Part shown: positions 54,302-62,954 of the stretch, in pieces
How the letters are laid out: each line of letters opens with the position of its first letter
Numbering within the stretch: position 1 is the stretch's first letter
Origin: Bacillota bacterium
GTDB taxonomy: Bacteria; Bacillota; Clostridia; Lachnospirales; Lachnospiraceae
Assembly (NCBI GenBank): GCA_902363515.1
Contig: CABJAN010000013.1
Location: forward strand, 26,742-90,741
Length of the DNA: 64,000 nucleotides
Reading direction: 5' to 3'
Translations under genes and position numbers: made by a program
The notes under the pieces: generated by a model
Told to the model about the DNA's origin: nothing
Database searches by the model: none
What the model saw: only the letters and a program-made list of their open reading frames with translations

Positions 54302-55141
54302 TTATAATTTTCCACCGCTGGTTGCAATTCCTTCGATAAACTGTTTCTGGAAAATCGCATAAATAATAATCATAGGAATACATGCAATCAAAGATGCCGC
54401 CATAAGTTCCGGGAACTTAGATGCATACTGTCCCTGCATTTTTGCCAGAGCAGAAGACAATACCAGCATATCCTTATCTGTATTTACAATCATTGGCCAC
54501 ATCAGGTCTTTAAACGCAAACACTGCAGTAAAGATTCCAAGGGCTACCATGCTGGATCTGGTAAGAGGCGCCATAATATACAGGAAGGTCTGTCCAATAT
54601 TACATCCATCCAGTCTGGCCGCTTCTTCCAGATCATTGGGAAGTCCCATATAACCCTGACGAAGCAGGAAAGTACCAAATGCAGTTACCACACCTGGAAA
54701 TACCAGAGCAAAAATAGTATTCAGCATACCCATTTTACTTACCATCAAATACTGTGGAATCAGGAAAATCTGCGCCGGAACCATCATCTGAATCAGCACC
54801 AGGGAAAAGCAGAAATTTTTTCCTCTAAAGTGCAAACGGCCAAAGGCATAACCTGCCATAGTCGCTGTAAGTACTGCGCATAATACACGGAAGAAAATCA
54901 GCAGCAATGTATTCTTATACAATAACAGGAAGTTCATATTTTCCATAACTGCTTTAAAAGAATCTGTTCTCCATACCTTTGGAAAGATTACAAAGGGATT
55001 TACAGATGTTGCTTCTGTAACAGATTTAAATGCAGTAAGTATCATCCATAAAAAAGGAACCAGCATTGTAATTGATACAAAAATCAACACGGCGTGTATC
55101 ACAACCGTAACAATTTTCTTTTTTGTTTCCATACTCTTCAT
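54302..55141 (-). CDS. Sugar ABC transporter permease (MalG/AraQ type)
   Basis: 279 residues, six hydrophobic segments; the EAA loop is LEEAARLDGCNIGQTFLYIMAPLTR, the contact site for the ATPase. Starts KIVTVVIHAVLIFVSITMLVPFLWMILTAFKS, typical of CUT1-family inner permeases. The operon has no ATPase gene; a shared MsmK-type ATPase elsewhere is expected (known in Firmicutes, inference here). 12 nt after the partner permease. Confidence 0.93.
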   Translation of the reverse strand: MKSMETKKKIVTVVIHAVLIFVSITMLVPFLWMILTAFKSVTEATSVNPFVIFPKVWRTDSFKAVMENMNFLLLYKNTLLLIFFRVLCAVLTATMAGYAFGRLHFRGKNFCFSLVLIQMMVPAQIFLIPQYLMVSKMGMLNTIFALVFPGVVTAFGTFLLRQGYMGLPNDLEEAARLDGCNIGQTFLYIMAPLTRSSMVALGIFTAVFAFKDLMWPMIVNTDKDMLVLSSALAKMQGQYASKFPELMAASLIACIPMIIIYAIFQKQFIEGIATSGGKL

Positions 55142-55153
55142 TCTGCTTCCCCC

Positions 55154-56053
55154 TTAATTGTAAAATACCCATTTCTTCTGTCCAATCATCTGGAACACTG
55201 TAATAATCATAGTAAGAACAAGAAGAAGAACTACAATCGTTGCACCATAACCCATGTTCTTGTTTACGAATGTATACTGATAGAACAGATATACCAGAGA
55301 CTGTGTTTTCTCCAATGCCGGGTTGGTTCTGTCCATAACCATATAAATCAGGTCAAACACCTGAAGAGAACCAATGATACGTGTTACCAGTACAAAGAAA
55401 ATCGTTGGAGATAACAATGGCAGAGTCACATGGAAAAAGCTTTTAATTCCAGTCGCTCCATCCAACTGCGCAGCCTCATAATAATCATGAGGAATCTCCT
55501 GCAAACCGGAGAGGAACAATACCATGTTATAGCCAATAATAGACCATACACCAATAATAGCAATGGAAAATACCGCAATCTTAGGGTCCGAAATCCATTT
55601 CACATTTGTATGAAATACATTATTAATCAAACCAAACTCTGAGTTAAACAGCCATCTCCAGACCATAGCAACTGCAGCCGGCGCCGCTACCATAGGAAGG
55701 AAAATAATGGTTCTGTATGCAGAACGCCCTTTCATCTTCCGGTTCAAAAGCACAGCCAGCACCAACGCAATAATAATTGAGAAAGGAACTTCCACAATGG
55801 CATATTTTACTGTATTCAGCAATGCCTGCCATACTTCAGAATCTCCAAAAACTTTGATATAGTTTTCTGCTCCAATAAAGATATTCCCCTTGCCAAAATC
55901 ACCGGTTTTGAAAAAACTCTGGTAAACAGTCTGGAAAATAGGAATAATATTTAATACAATCAACCCTATCATGGTCGGAAGTATAAACATCCAGCCCCAT
56001 AGGCATTCGCTACGTTGTCTGCCTGTACGTGCAGGTTTTCCTTTCTTTGCCAC
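55154..56053 (-). CDS. Sugar ABC transporter permease (MalF/MsmF type)
   Basis: 299 residues with a basic N-terminus (KKGKPARTGRQRSE), six hydrophobic segments and the EAA loop YYEAAQLDGATGIKSFFHVTLPLLSP. CUT1 family. Forms the heterodimeric channel with the protein encoded 12 nt downstream. Confidence 0.93.
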   Translation of the reverse strand: MAKKGKPARTGRQRSECLWGWMFILPTMIGLIVLNIIPIFQTVYQSFFKTGDFGKGNIFIGAENYIKVFGDSEVWQALLNTVKYAIVEVPFSIIIALVLAVLLNRKMKGRSAYRTIIFLPMVAAPAAVAMVWRWLFNSEFGLINNVFHTNVKWISDPKIAVFSIAIIGVWSIIGYNMVLFLSGLQEIPHDYYEAAQLDGATGIKSFFHVTLPLLSPTIFFVLVTRIIGSLQVFDLIYMVMDRTNPALEKTQSLVYLFYQYTFVNKNMGYGATIVVLLLVLTMIITVFQMIGQKKWVFYN

Positions 56054-56077
56054 GCCAATCCACTCCTTTTTTTAATA

Positions 56078-56117
56078 AAGGGCTGCCGCTTTTTGATATT
56101 TCCCAGCGACAGCCCTT
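56078..56117 (-). terminator. Hairpin between binding-protein and permease genes
   Basis: AAGGGCTGCCGCT (56078-56090) pairs with AGCGACAGCCCTT (56105-56117), one mismatch. On the minus strand it is followed by TATT and then the permease RBS. Such hairpins keep binding-protein mRNA more abundant than permease mRNA. Confidence 0.6.
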
Positions 56118-56159
56118 CTTATCTTTAACTATCTGTTACAAAATATCCTGTACTAAAAA

Positions 56160-57482
56160 TTATTTTCCTTCTTCTGCCAGCTTTTCATTCATCTGTTCAG
56201 CCATTTCTTTACAAGCATCTTTCATAGATTTTTCACCCAGATAAACACCTTTTAAGATTTCATTATCTTCATTTTCCCATGTAACAGTTGTTTTGGAGTA
56301 TGGTCTGATTTCCATATCTTCCATCATGTTGATATAAGCCTGAAGATTAAAAGCTGCTGATTTTGCCCATGCATCAGAAGTTCCATTGTAAGCTGACATT
56401 GTAACTCCAAGTTCAGCCTGTTTTTTCTGTGCTTCTTCAGAGCCAAGATATTCGATTAATTTCCATGCTTCTTCGGTATGTTCGCCATTTGCTGCTGCTG
56501 CCCATCCAAGACCATTATATAAGGATACTCTTCTTCCTGTTGTAGCGCTTTTTGGAAGTTCTACCAAATCACAGTTTTCTGCTGTGTACTCGTTGTCTCT
56601 GTAAGCTGCAACCATCCAGGAGCCCTGTGGAACCATAGCTACTTTACCAGACTGGAAGAGTACATCTTCGCCATTTTCAGCCATTACCTCAAGTGGAGGC
56701 ATTACACCAGCTTTAATCCAGCCTTCCAGCATTTCCATAGCTTCAATGGTTTTTGGATCATCCCAACCGGACTTTGTCTTATCATCACTAATAATATATC
56801 CGCCATTATCATAAATCAGATTATAATATCCTGCCTGGTTATTATCATTTCTTAACGCAAGACCATACTGGCTTCCATCTTCTTTTGTCAGTTTCTTAGC
56901 TGCTTCTGTCACATCATCCCAGGTCCAGTCTGCTGTAGGATACGCCAGTCCGGCTTCATCAAACATAGCCTTGTTGTACCAAAGAGCAATGGTATCCACG
57001 TCTTTTGGTACTGCAAAATATTTGTCATCATATGTATATAAGCCCCAGATATCTTCCGGATAGTTTTCCGGATCAATCTTATCGCTTTCTGCAATCTTAT
57101 CTGTCAGGTCAAGAAGCATATCATTGGACATGTATCTTTCGCTTTCATTAGAATGCATCCAGAATACGTCAGGAAGAGAACCACCCTGTGCGCCTGCTTC
57201 CAGCATGGTCCAGTATTCTTCCCATTTTACCACACTGAGCTTTGTTTTGATTCCTGTTTCTTCTGTAAAGTCTGCCAGGATTTCTTTAATACCAGGTTCC
57301 TGGTTTGCATCCCAGATAGAAACAGATAATTCTACATCTTTGGAATCAGAACCCTTATCAGATTCCTTATTTGCCTCTGTTCCTTCTTCTTTTTTTCCGT
57401 CATCAGAAGAACCGCCACAAGCTGTCATTGAAAATACCATTGCACTTGCAAGTGCTAACGCCATTACTTTTTTTAATTTCAT
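56160..57482 (-). CDS. Sugar-binding lipoprotein of the ABC importer
   Basis: 440 residues. Lipoprotein signal: KKVMALALASAMVFSMTACGG, with lipobox TAC and Cys at about 22, then a Gly/Ser/Lys/Glu-rich linker. The mature domain is the cluster-B solute-binding fold of MsmE/RafE-type proteins (ELSVSIWDANQEPGIKEILADF, SLPDVFWMHSNESERYM, WDDVTEAAKKLTKEDGSQYGL). Anchored outside the membrane, it delivers galactosides to the permeases encoded downstream. First gene of the operon behind a good promoter. Confidence 0.93.
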   Translation of the reverse strand: MKLKKVMALALASAMVFSMTACGGSSDDGKKEEGTEANKESDKGSDSKDVELSVSIWDANQEPGIKEILADFTEETGIKTKLSVVKWEEYWTMLEAGAQGGSLPDVFWMHSNESERYMSNDMLLDLTDKIAESDKIDPENYPEDIWGLYTYDDKYFAVPKDVDTIALWYNKAMFDEAGLAYPTADWTWDDVTEAAKKLTKEDGSQYGLALRNDNNQAGYYNLIYDNGGYIISDDKTKSGWDDPKTIEAMEMLEGWIKAGVMPPLEVMAENGEDVLFQSGKVAMVPQGSWMVAAYRDNEYTAENCDLVELPKSATTGRRVSLYNGLGWAAAANGEHTEEAWKLIEYLGSEEAQKKQAELGVTMSAYNGTSDAWAKSAAFNLQAYINMMEDMEIRPYSKTTVTWENEDNEILKGVYLGEKSMKDACKEMAEQMNEKLAEEGK

Positions 57483-57550
57483 GATTTTTTCCTCCCTTTA
57501 ACATTTTTCGTCATATTGCCGATATCTACTCTGTATCAGCCAGTACATTT

Positions 57551-57578
57551 ATTATAGTTGCATATGTTATTATGTTAA
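57551..57578 (-). promoter_or_regulatory. Promoter of the galactoside ABC/glycosidase operon
   Basis: On the minus strand, TTAACA (57578-57573), 16-nt spacer, TATAAT (57556-57551). Confidence 0.7.
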
Positions 57579-57843
57579 ATAGCCATATGTGTTTCATATA
57601 TGTAAAAATGTTGTTTATTTGTATGATTTGATAAATACTATCCAACTTTCTTTGTCTACTATTGTACTTTTTTGTATTAAATTGTCTTTTCTTCTGCTAT
57701 AATCATTGTCCTTTTGTTGCTTATAACTTATTTTTGCTATGTTTCCCCCTCACTTTTTCACTTGTTTTTACGCCATTATTATATATTGTTGTTATCATTT
57801 TTACATATACCTCCTATTAAAAATAGTAATTTCATCATTTGCT

Positions 57844-57872
57844 TTGCATTCCACACAAATTAATGCTAAAAT
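57844..57872 (+). promoter_or_regulatory. Promoter of the YesL-like gene
   Basis: TTGCAT (57844-57849), 17-nt spacer, TAAAAT (57867-57872), 41 nt before the ATG. Confidence 0.6.
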
Positions 57873-57913
57873 ACCCTGTAGAAATTTATGGCTTATGCCA
57901 GAAAGGACACATT

Positions 57914-58552
57914 ATGAATTTACTAAACGAAGATAATATTATTCATATTTTCTTAAATAAGATCGGTGACATTGTAATCGCAAATCTGCTCTTTATCCTT
58001 TGCTGCATCCCCATTATTACCATTGGCCCTTCGCTGACAGCTCTTTATCACTGTATGCTGCGCACAGTAAAAGGCAACAATAACGGTACTACCAAAACCT
58101 TTTTCCGCGCTTTTAAAGAAAACTTCCGGCAATCTCTCCTGGTCTGGCTTGGACTTCTGGCAGTTGGTTTCCTGCTATTCACCAACATCCGGTTCCTGGA
58201 AAGCACGACCTCTGCGGCAAGCAAACCTCTGTTTTATCTTTCCCTTGGAATCACAGGGCTTGTAGTAGTTCTGGCTCTGTATATTTTTCCTGTAATTGCC
58301 GCATTTGCCAACACAACCATAAACCTCATTAAAAATGCCTATGTGTTTGCATTTTTACATTTTCCTTCTACCTTGCTTATTGCAGTAATTACCATTCTTC
58401 CTATGTACATGACTTACCAGGACTTAGAACTTATGCCCCTGTATGCCTGTTGCTGGTTCTTTTTCGGTTTTGCGCTTACTGCTTATGTCGATTCTCTTTT
58501 GCTGTACCGGATGTTCAAACCGTTTTTAGAGGCAAAAGAAGACGAAAATTAA
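57914..58552 (+). CDS. YesL-like membrane protein (DUF624)
   Basis: 212 residues from the ATG at 57914 (RBS AAAGGAC; the longer frame to 57839 runs through the promoter). Five to six hydrophobic segments: IVANLLFILCCIPIITIGPS, LLVWLGLLAVGFLLF, PLFYLSLGITGLVVVLALYIFPVIAAF, AFLHFPSTLLIAVITILPM. The N-terminal segment and the tail MFKPFLEAKEDEN are typical of DUF624/YesL proteins, which accompany oligosaccharide ABC importers in Firmicutes. Role unknown. Confidence 0.85.
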   Translation: MNLLNEDNIIHIFLNKIGDIVIANLLFILCCIPIITIGPSLTALYHCMLRTVKGNNNGTTKTFFRAFKENFRQSLLVWLGLLAVGFLLFTNIRFLESTTSAASKPLFYLSLGITGLVVVLALYIFPVIAAFANTTINLIKNAYVFAFLHFPSTLLIAVITILPMYMTYQDLELMPLYACCWFFFGFALTAYVDSLLLYRMFKPFLEAKEDEN

Positions 58553-58566
58553 ACCGTTTTTCGCAT

Positions 58567-58607
58567 AAAAAATCACTGCTCCCACTTTGAGGGATACAGT
58601 GATTTTT
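58567..58607. terminator. Bidirectional terminator between yesL and the GH31 gene
   Basis: AAAAATCACTG pairs with CAGTGATTTTT, with A and T runs on both flanks, between converging genes. Confidence 0.85.
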
Positions 58608-58619
58608 CTTCTTTTTATT

Positions 58620-60134
58620 CTATTCACATCTTTCCAGCACCAATGGTCCATCCTTCTGTTCCAGAACGAAATCTTCTCCTTTGCTTTCCAGAACACACTC
58701 ACCCAGACGCCATTTTCCCTGTGGAAGCCGCACCTTGCGCTGCATTATGCCTTTTTTATCAACAGGCGCTGCCAGCAGTGTATCTCCAATCATAAACTGA
58801 TCCATCAGTCTTTCCATGCCCTGACCGGGGAATACATATTCCATATGACGCACAACAGGCTCTCCTGTCTTTTTGGCACATTCCACTGCTTCCAGAATCT
58901 GTGGCAAATATTTTTTCCGCACTTCCATGGCTTTTAATACCTTCTGATAATCTTCCTCTCCCAAAAGCCGCCATGGCGCTGCAGAAAACTGCATAACCGG
59001 CGTTAATGCAGCCACTTCACAATACCGCACAAACAATTCCGGCTCAAACTTTTTCTCATAATCTTCCCAGAAGCTCAGGTACTCGCCCCCGCCAATCATA
59101 TCCGGGCTGCCAAACGGATGTCCTGTAAGCCCCTGAATCAGAGTTCCCGGAATCAGACCGCCTACTCCGTTCTCTTTCCAGGAATGGTGCTTGTCGCAAA
59201 GCCTCTGCATCAGAGAGTATCCGCCGGTCTTAAAACAGGTACGCAATTCATTAAATGCATACTGCTCACCAAAAGCTGCCCATAATCTGGACATTTCATT
59301 GGTATTCACATCCTGGCACATCTTATCTCCTGGTGTGTAATACCTTGGGTCACCGGCATCAAATTTAAACCCATCCACTCCAAGCTCCTGTAATTCATCC
59401 ATCTGTTCTTTCAGCCATCCTATTGCTTCCGGATTGGTCAGATCCAGACCGGCAGAAAATCCATTCCACCACTCGATAATTCTTGTTTTACCTTCCGGGG
59501 TCTCTATAAGCAGTCCCTTATCTCTGGTCTCCCGGTATTCCACAGTATCAGGCGTAACAAAGGGACAAATCCACAACATCACCTGAAATCCCATGTTATG
59601 AAGCTGTTTCAACATTTCCTTTGGATTTGGGAAATAATCTTTTCGAAACTCCCATTTTCCATAATAAGGAGACCATCCGTCATCAATCATTAACACACCT
59701 GGTTCCAAACCATGGTCCAGAATTCCCCTGGCATATTCCAGCACCTTATCCTGCTTCTGATAAAAGGTCAGTTCAATCCAGGTATTATACACAGGCGCTT
59801 CAAAAAAACGGTTTGAAAGTTTAATATCATGGAAAGGAAAATGCGCCTTCATGGCAGCAAGATAAGCCCCACGCAGGTTTTCAAATCCTTCTTTCAGCAA
59901 AATCTCTGCTTCTCCTTCTACCTGAATCCTTCCTTTATCAAAGCAGATTTTAAAGCCTTCTTCGCTCCACAGATATCTTCCCTTGCTGGACAGAAACAAA
60001 GGCATTAACTGATTGTCCGTAGGATTTTCCCTGAAATCCCATTCTATGCAGTCCTCTTCTCCAATGGGCTGTCTGTATCCCTCATAAACTGCGCCACCGT
60101 ACCAAAATTCCCGTTCTAAAAGCTTAAATTCCAT
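58620..60134 (-). CDS. GH31 glycoside hydrolase, MYORG-like
   Basis: 504 residues, shorter than usual GH31 alpha-glucosidases: a short N-terminal beta domain (about 1-110), TIM barrel with PVYNTWIELTFYQKQ, GVLMIDDGWSPYYGKWEF, nucleophile region GVDGFKFDAGDPRY, and acid/base region FVRYCEVAALTPVMQFSAAPW. The FDAGD/E-type nucleophile loop and short N-domain match the MYORG subfamily, whose human member is an alpha-galactosidase. Alpha-galactosidase activity also fits the locus, so that is favoured over alpha-glucosidase, without proof. Follows the second GH36 gene by 15 nt. Confidence 0.82.
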   Translation of the reverse strand: MEFKLLEREFWYGGAVYEGYRQPIGEEDCIEWDFRENPTDNQLMPLFLSSKGRYLWSEEGFKICFDKGRIQVEGEAEILLKEGFENLRGAYLAAMKAHFPFHDIKLSNRFFEAPVYNTWIELTFYQKQDKVLEYARGILDHGLEPGVLMIDDGWSPYYGKWEFRKDYFPNPKEMLKQLHNMGFQVMLWICPFVTPDTVEYRETRDKGLLIETPEGKTRIIEWWNGFSAGLDLTNPEAIGWLKEQMDELQELGVDGFKFDAGDPRYYTPGDKMCQDVNTNEMSRLWAAFGEQYAFNELRTCFKTGGYSLMQRLCDKHHSWKENGVGGLIPGTLIQGLTGHPFGSPDMIGGGEYLSFWEDYEKKFEPELFVRYCEVAALTPVMQFSAAPWRLLGEEDYQKVLKAMEVRKKYLPQILEAVECAKKTGEPVVRHMEYVFPGQGMERLMDQFMIGDTLLAAPVDKKGIMQRKVRLPQGKWRLGECVLESKGEDFVLEQKDGPLVLERCE

Positions 60135-60149
60135 CCGCTTTTGCCTCCT

Positions 60150-62336
60150 TTATTCACAACACTCTACAAAGTGTACCTGCACGCTCTGATAATCATCCCA
60201 TATCACAGGAAGAAGATATCCACCGTTTATCAAAGCCGCGCCCGAATACTTCTCTCCTGTTCCTTCTACCTCATAAACTGCCTCTGGTTTTAAGCCATTT
60301 ATACGAACTGTATACGGCATAGCATATGCCCGGACTCTCAGGGTCACCACATTCAGAAGAGCCTCTGTTCCATCCTCAGCTGCAAATTCCCAGGCAACAT
60401 AAGGAGATTTCCGTCCGTCATCAGTAAGACGGTAATAATCCCCCTGCTGAATCAGAGAATAGTACTTCTTAAACTCCTCAACCTGGATTTTTACCATGTC
60501 TTTTTCTTCCTGAGACAGTCTGGTAATGTCTAATTCATAGCCAAAAGTGCCTGCCATAGCTACAATTCCCCTGGTCTTCATGGATACACTTCTGCCAGTC
60601 TGGTGGTTCGGGCACACAGACACATGAGAACCAACAGTAGAAATAGGATAACCAAAGGATGTACCATACTGGATATCCAAACGTTCTATGGCATCGGTAT
60701 CATCACTGCACCAAATCTGCGGATGATAATACATCATGCCTGCATCAAATCTTCCGCCGCCTCCGCTGCATCCTTCAATTAGCAGATTCGGAAATCGCTG
60801 AGTAAGCTTTTCCAGGAAATCGTACAAGCCCAGAATATACCTGTGGAACACCTCACCCTGTCTGTCCGCAGGCAATTTCGCAGACCAGACATCTGTTAAA
60901 TGCCTGTTTGCATCCCATTTTACATATTCAATATTGGCGCTTTCCAGAATTTCACACATTCTATCAAAAATATAAGTTCTCACATCTTCCCTGGAAAAGT
61001 CCAGAACCAACTGATGTCTGGCCCGTGTAAAAGAACGTCCCGGAACAGTAAGCGCCCAATCCGGATGCGCCCTGTACAAATCACTGTCCTCTGAAATCAT
61101 CTCCGGCTCAAACCAGATACCAAATTTCATTCCGGCTTTGTTCACTTCCTCTACCAGATTCTTTAATCCGCCCTTTAATTTCTTCTCATTTACAAACCAG
61201 TCTCCCAGCCCGCTGTAATCACTGTCACGCTTTCCAAACCAGCCATCATCCATAACCAGCATTTCAATTCCCAGCTCTTTGGCATCTTTTGCAATAGCCA
61301 CCAGCTTTTCCAGTGTGAAGTCAAAATAGGTTGCCTCCCAGTTGTTAATTAGCACTGGTCTTCTTTCTGTTTTATACTTTCCTCTGCACAAATTGTGACG
61401 GATCGCCTTATGGTAATTTCTGGAAAGCTGACCCAGTCCATTTTCTGAAAAGGAAAGAATGACTTCCGGCGCAGTAAAGGATTCTCCCGGCTCTAAATGA
61501 AACTCAAACTGTGTATCCTGGATTCCTACCGTAAGACGTGTAAGATCCATTTGAGATACTTCTGCCTGAATAGAAAAATTGCCGCTGTATGCAAAGGATG
61601 CGCCATAGCACCAGCCATACTCCTCATTGGCATCCTGTTTACATAAAATCACAAAGGGATTCTGCTGATGACTGGAATATCCTCTTCTGCTTTCCACTCC
61701 CTGGAATCCATGCTGCAAAGGAGAACGCTCCATCTTTCTCTCCATGGCATGACGTCCATAAAAATGTAGCATATCCATATCCTTGTTATCAAAATCAAGT
61801 CCCATGGAATATGCTCTCAAAAGCCGCACCTGCTCCTTACTTTGATTTACAATCTTACATGCTCTTGTAATCACGTCCAAATCTTCAAATACACCATAAT
61901 ACAAAACCACTTCCAGATTCTTGTATTCATCTCTTAAGGTGATTTCCAGTGTTTCCGCTTTTTCTTCTCCCTGATACATAGCGGGCAGGCCTTCCAGGGC
62001 ATATTTTCCCTCTTTCACTTCATAAGATACAAATCGTAAATCTGTTACATGGCTGCCATCTTCATAAACTGCATGAAGGCAATAATCCCTGTAATCACCT
62101 GTTCCATAAGCAGAATACTCTAAAAGTCTGGTATCCAGTGAAAAACGCCGGTCCACAATTTCCTGAGGCTGTCCGGAAAAACCTCTGTCCATAGGGCATA
62201 CCAGATAGGACATGTCCACATCTCCAATCACAGGCCCATAATAATTATGAAATAAAAATCCCCCTTCTTCCTTCATCTGATATGTGGAACTCTTTGTCTG
62301 AAGAGTAAACACATGATTTTTGCATACAATCCCCAT
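60150..62336 (-). CDS. Alpha-galactosidase, GH36 (copy 2)
   Basis: 728 residues, full-length paralogue of the enzyme at 52010-54232: NNWEATYFDFTLEKLV, LVMDDGWFGKRDSDYSGLGDW, nucleophile region YVKWDANRHL, acid/base region WCSDDTDAIERLDIQYGTSFG. The divergence over the N-terminal sandwich suggests different preference for oligosaccharide length. No signal peptide. RBS AGGAGG; begins a separate unit with the GH31 gene. Confidence 0.93.
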   Translation of the reverse strand: MGIVCKNHVFTLQTKSSTYQMKEEGGFLFHNYYGPVIGDVDMSYLVCPMDRGFSGQPQEIVDRRFSLDTRLLEYSAYGTGDYRDYCLHAVYEDGSHVTDLRFVSYEVKEGKYALEGLPAMYQGEEKAETLEITLRDEYKNLEVVLYYGVFEDLDVITRACKIVNQSKEQVRLLRAYSMGLDFDNKDMDMLHFYGRHAMERKMERSPLQHGFQGVESRRGYSSHQQNPFVILCKQDANEEYGWCYGASFAYSGNFSIQAEVSQMDLTRLTVGIQDTQFEFHLEPGESFTAPEVILSFSENGLGQLSRNYHKAIRHNLCRGKYKTERRPVLINNWEATYFDFTLEKLVAIAKDAKELGIEMLVMDDGWFGKRDSDYSGLGDWFVNEKKLKGGLKNLVEEVNKAGMKFGIWFEPEMISEDSDLYRAHPDWALTVPGRSFTRARHQLVLDFSREDVRTYIFDRMCEILESANIEYVKWDANRHLTDVWSAKLPADRQGEVFHRYILGLYDFLEKLTQRFPNLLIEGCSGGGGRFDAGMMYYHPQIWCSDDTDAIERLDIQYGTSFGYPISTVGSHVSVCPNHQTGRSVSMKTRGIVAMAGTFGYELDITRLSQEEKDMVKIQVEEFKKYYSLIQQGDYYRLTDDGRKSPYVAWEFAAEDGTEALLNVVTLRVRAYAMPYTVRINGLKPEAVYEVEGTGEKYSGAALINGGYLLPVIWDDYQSVQVHFVECCE

Positions 62337-62356
62337 TTCTGCATCCTCCTGTCAAA

Positions 62357-62410
62357 TTATAAAATCAAATCAACCTGTTTCATAGCCTTACAAATGCCAT
62401 GATTTTTCAC
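62357..62410 (-). pseudogene. Remnant of a Cof-type HAD phosphatase C-terminus
   Basis: Read on the minus strand it gives VKNHGICKAMKQVDLIL-stop, close to the last residues of the intact phosphatase at 62955-63749 (VENHGIYKAMKHFGLI-stop). Only the end of the gene survives. Confidence 0.6.
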
Positions 62411-62479
62411 ACTTCCTATGATTCCTTATTATATAATTTTTCTCAGATGCATTCTATATCTATTTGAATTTTAAACTTG

Positions 62480-62632
62480 TTAATTTGTTAGATTTTTTAT
62501 AATAATCTGCTTAATGCTTTTCTCTGGCGTTGGCAAATCTATCATTTTGCCAACGTCGGCAAAATGGTCCTCAACCTCATTTCCACTTGCTTTGCACGCT
62601 TCTTTTGCTCTATCAATTATTGCTTTAAATCA
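62480..62632 (-). pseudogene. dinD-like gene remnant with internal deletion
   Basis: A 50-codon stretch reads FKAIIDRAKEACKASGNEV, EDHFADVGKMIDL, then LPTPEKSIKQI and a stop. The first part matches the mid-N-terminal KAIEACKNSGxxVxDHFADVxKM region of DinD-type DNA-damage-inducible proteins, the last part their C-terminal LPTPEKSIKQL. Everything between is missing, and an in-frame TGA precedes the first Phe. Confidence 0.55.
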
Positions 62633-62642
62633 TAAAATCCAT

Positions 62643-62834
62643 CTATTCCTTATGTACTATTTTTTCACTTTCAGCGCGGTACTTTAACAATCGCAATACA
62701 TAATCCGGTAATTCTCTTTTCTCCGCTTCCCAATCCTGTACCGTCCGATATGGAATCCCAAAATAATCACAAAATTCTCTGCGGTTCATTCCCATCTGCT
62801 CTCTCAACGCTTTTACTTCTTTTCCTCTTCCCAT
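62643..62834 (-). CDS. Small HTH (antitoxin-like) repressor
   Basis: A 63-residue DNA-binding protein from the ATG at 62834 with AAGGAGG 5 nt upstream. The HTH is VKALREQMGMNRREFCDYFGIPYRTVQDWEAEKRELP, a Cro/HigA-like fold typical of type II antitoxins or solitary repressors. No toxin gene is adjacent. It has its own strong promoter with a palindrome in the initial transcribed region, so it probably represses itself. Confidence 0.8.
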   Translation of the reverse strand: MGRGKEVKALREQMGMNRREFCDYFGIPYRTVQDWEAEKRELPDYVLRLLKYRAESEKIVHKE

Positions 62835-62852
62835 ATTTTCCTCCTTTAATAT

Positions 62853-62899
62853 ACGCATTGCGTTAAATTTATTATATAAAAAAAGAAGAGTGCTGTCAA
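62853..62899 (-). promoter_or_regulatory. Consensus promoter and palindromic operator of the HTH gene
   Basis: On the minus strand, TTGACA (62899-62894), exactly 17 nt, TATAAT (62876-62871): both hexamers perfect. An 11-nt palindrome ACGCATTGCGT at 62853-62863 lies just downstream, where a bound repressor would block initiation. Confidence 0.8.
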
Positions 62900-62954
62900 G
62901 TCGATTTTATAAATAACAATCTCTCTTCTTTTTTCTCTTATTCCAAAACTGTTT

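Larger units (their letters stand above)
57483..57913. promoter_or_regulatory. Divergent control region of the galactoside operon
   Basis: A gene-free 430-nt region with promoters firing both ways (57551-57578 minus, 57844-57872 plus). Upstream of the minus promoter lies CATATG...CATATATG (57584-57603), which overlaps the likely activator site for the AraC-type protein. The rest is A/T-rich, with no other clear element. Confidence 0.55.
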
